Source: Pseudomonas mosselii
GTDB lineage: Bacteria; Pseudomonadota; Gammaproteobacteria; Pseudomonadales; Pseudomonadaceae
Direction of reading: 5' to 3'
DNA length: 64,000 nucleotides
Assembly: GCF_005796105.1 (NCBI RefSeq)
Contig: NZ_VAUO01000002.1
Coordinates: 852,350 to 916,349, forward strand
The notes beneath the pieces were generated by a model. It was not told the origin of the DNA and did not search any database. It was given only the letters and a program-made list of their open reading frames with translations. How positions within the stretch are numbered: position 1 is the stretch's first letter; each line of letters starts with the position of its first letter. The position numbers and the translations under genes were made by a program. Below, in pieces: positions 63,968 to 64,000 of this stretch.

Positions 63968-64000
63968 AAAACCCCTACCTGCTCACGCAGATAGGGGTTT
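63968..64000 (-). terminator. Terminator of a gene beyond the right edge
   Basis: AAACCCCTA-C-CTGC pairs with GCAG-A-TAGGGGTTT around TCAC, with one C-A mismatch. T-tracts appear on both strands. It probably ends a minus-strand gene lying beyond base 64000. Confidence 0.7.

Overview
This window looks like chromosomal DNA of a fluorescent pseudomonad close to the Pseudomonas putida group. The basis is high GC with strong third-position bias, REP-type palindromes between genes, and closely recognisable Pseudomonas genes (morA, mapZ, ppoR, mcpS, cioAB, pcaGH, mmsAB, yfiRNB, recCBD). No rRNA, tRNA, CRISPR array, complete insertion sequence or prophage was seen. Names rest on reading protein motifs and remembered family sequences; no database search was run.

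Layout. 0-10 kb: gdhA, ettA, a small Cys-containing hypothetical gene, the c-di-GMP GGDEF/EAL protein morA, and glyA. 10-12.4 kb: an AT-richer accessory patch with an XRE regulator, a secreted FlhE-like protein behind a hairpin-rich leader, an orphan hypothetical gene, a HigA-type antitoxin whose toxin is reduced to a stub, and a nested palindromic element. 12.4-23 kb: the yjiA-yjiX-cstA operon, mapZ, an NCS2 nucleobase permease, radA, mscL (followed by 12 copies of a 7-bp repeat), fpr, ppoR and rlmG. 23-30 kb: the cyanide-insensitive oxidase operon cioAB plus a 46-residue DUF2474-type protein, with an exact ANR/FNR box upstream; an MFS exporter; a purine permease; trmA. 30-40 kb: pcaHG, a zinc metallopeptidase, the chemoreceptor mcpS, ggt, LysR genes, a divergent mdaB/ygiN-like pair, and a TauE/SafE exporter.

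40-47 kb holds an orphan HicB antitoxin and then a tight six-gene lipid cluster: a YnbA-type CDP-alcohol phosphatidyltransferase, a YnbC-type hydrolase-methyltransferase fusion, a YnbD-type PAP2/dual-specificity phosphatase fusion, a small membrane protein, a PlsC-like acyltransferase and a YnbB-type CdsA. Together they read as an alternative phospholipid pathway (acylate, activate with CTP, transfer a head group, dephosphorylate, modify). Its product is unknown to me, and it is the best candidate for an undescribed system. 47-52 kb: a divergent Ni/Co pair dmeR/dmeF with an RcnR-like operator, a cupin, mmsAB and a LysR gene. 52-64 kb: yfiRNB (c-di-GMP control) directly downstream of recC-recB-recD, all on the minus strand.

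C-di-GMP is a recurring theme: MorA makes and/or degrades it, MapZ binds it, and YfiN makes it under YfiR/YfiB control.
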